In this document: in pieces, positions 63,284 to 64,000 of the stretch
Layout: each line of letters starts with the position of its first letter
How positions within the stretch are numbered: the stretch's first letter is position 1
Notes under the pieces: model-generated
Seen by the model: only the letters and a program-made list of their open reading frames with translations
What the model was told of the DNA's origin: nothing
Database searches by the model: none
Position numbers and translations under genes: made by a program
Source of the DNA: Frigoribacterium sp. PhB24
GTDB taxonomy: Bacteria; Actinomycetota; Actinomycetes; Actinomycetales; Microbacteriaceae
Direction: 5' to 3'
Length of the DNA stretch: 64,000 bases
Assembly: GCF_003755185.1 (NCBI RefSeq)
Contig: NZ_RKIC01000009.1
Coordinates: 682,001-746,000, forward strand

Positions 63284-63356
63284 GAGGCGCAGGAGGCGCG
63301 GGTCGAGCCGGCGGACAGGGCGCCGACGAGCAGGGCGGGCTGGGTACGCTGACGGG

Positions 63357-64000
63357 GTGACCGATGCCGCCGAGCCGACCCGCGCCTCCTCGTCCGAAGC
63401 TGTGTATACGCCGTTCCCGTCCTTCGCAACGTGGATGCGGTCCTTCTCGATGGACGAACGACTGTTCGCGACCTTCGCCACCCGTCTGTCGACGGCAAAG
63501 GACGGCGCTGACCCCGAGTCATTGAGGGAGGCGATCGAGACCGCGACCAAGTGGGCGGCCATCGACACCGGAGCGATCGAGGGACTCTACGAGGTCGACC
63601 GTGGGTTCACGTTCTCGGTCGCGGCAACGGCGGCGGCGTGGGACAACATCCACTTGGCCAAGAATGAGCAGACAGAGCGGGCCATCAAGGACGCGCTCGA
63701 GGCCTACGACTTCGTCCTCGACGCGGCGACTCGACGGACGCCGATCTCCGAGATGCTGATCAAGACGATCCACGAGATCATCTGCCGGTCGCAGGACGAG
63801 CACTCGGTCGTGACGGCCGTCGGCCTGCAGAAACAGGAGATGCCGAAGGGTGAATACAAGAAGCACGCCAACAGCCCGTTCAACATCGCGACCGAGACGG
63901 TACATGCCTACGCATCGGTGCTCGACACACCGCCCGAGATGGCACGACTCATCGCCGAATTGTCGAGTGACGAGTTCGCATCGGCACATCCCGTGGCGCA
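63357..64000 (+). CDS. Fic-family protein (N-terminal part, cut by right edge)
   Basis: GTG 63357 opens 214 codons to the window edge. The N-terminal helix has TGAIEG (residues 71-76), matching the [S/T]xxxE[G/N] inhibitory motif of Fic proteins; then IHEIICRSQDEHSVVTAVG, GEYKKHANSPFNIATETVHAYASVL and SSDEFASAHPVA, the segment just before the HPFx[D/E]GN[G/K]R active site, which would lie beyond the edge. AMPylation or related activity is inferred. TACGCT, about 7 bp upstream, fits a leaderless -10. Codon use is visibly less GC-rich (TCA, TTG, AGG, AAT, ACA) than the neighbours, suggesting transfer. Confidence 0.85.
   Translation, partial: MTDAAEPTRASSSEAVYTPFPSFATWMRSFSMDERLFATFATRLSTAKDGADPESLREAIETATKWAAIDTGAIEGLYEVDRGFTFSVAATAAAWDNIHLAKNEQTERAIKDALEAYDFVLDAATRRTPISEMLIKTIHEIICRSQDEHSVVTAVGLQKQEMPKGEYKKHANSPFNIATETVHAYASVLDTPPEMARLIAELSSDEFASAHPVA

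Overview
The window is a GC-rich (about 70%), densely packed bacterial chromosome segment. Its gene content fits an actinobacterium, most likely of the family Microbacteriaceae: many GTG starts, 4-nt ATGA/GTGA overlaps, a fused E1/E2 oxoglutarate decarboxylase (Kgd), GuaB1, a sigma-R/RsrA-type redox pair beside aroA-rsgA, an IdeR/DtxR-type iron box and a CsbD protein. The genus cannot be fixed from the sequence alone. Most of the window is core chromosome. The clearest accessory signals are a lone serine resolvase beside tRNA-Arg(CCG) and a lower-GC Fic gene cut by the right edge.

Layout. 0-3.1 kb (minus): argS, a DUF2993 protein and lysA (cut by the left edge). 3.2-8.1 kb: lipoprotein, class I glutaminase-like hydrolase, pdxH, tRNA-Arg, resolvase, EamA exporter. 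8.2-13.8 kb (plus): TPM-domain envelope protein, pspA, a polytopic acyltransferase-like protein, arginase-like protein and crotonase. 13.9-16.8 kb: CsbD; a disulfide reductase, HExxH protein and SDR in overlapping order. 16.9-23.5 kb: an iron-box divergon with two siderophore-interacting proteins facing a five-gene Opp/Nik/Dpp-type importer. 23.5-31.8 kb: amidase, SMR pump with its TetR regulator, GNAT, a ung/S51-like peptidase/phosphoribosyltransferase operon, DUF2071, glycosyltransferase. 31.8-35.4 kb: SDR, then metY-metX. 35.5-38.7 kb: a three-gene signalling operon (kinase, membrane partner, LuxR-type regulator). 38.7-50.5 kb: MFS exporter, secreted protein, L,D-transpeptidase, thiamine-binding protein, GT87, a polar amino acid ABC importer, YceI protein, nnrD, HAD hydrolase, OYE-type oxidoreductase. 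50.5-58.5 kb: tandem CorC/CNNM proteins, guaB1, kgd. 58.5-64 kb: repeat-rich spacer, GNAT, rsrA-sigR, aroA, rsgA, Fic.

How the genes work together. The sigR-rsrA pair has a near-perfect own-type promoter (GGAAT-N18-GTT) lying inside the start of divergent aroA, which predicts a redox autoregulatory loop. The iron divergon pairs ferric-siderophore reductase-type proteins with a peptide/nickel-type ABC importer, suggesting metallophore uptake. metY and metX together make methionine precursors by direct sulfhydrylation.

The most unusual signal is not a gene. A 10-mer, AGGAGGCGCG, occurs at least 23 times exactly (both strands, counted by eye) where about one copy is expected by chance. It forms the arms of four intergenic hairpins and also lies inside genes in many different reading frames, a distribution like that of DNA uptake sequences. 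Three further short repeat families occur in intergenic spacers (38.9, 47.7 and 58.6-59.0 kb).
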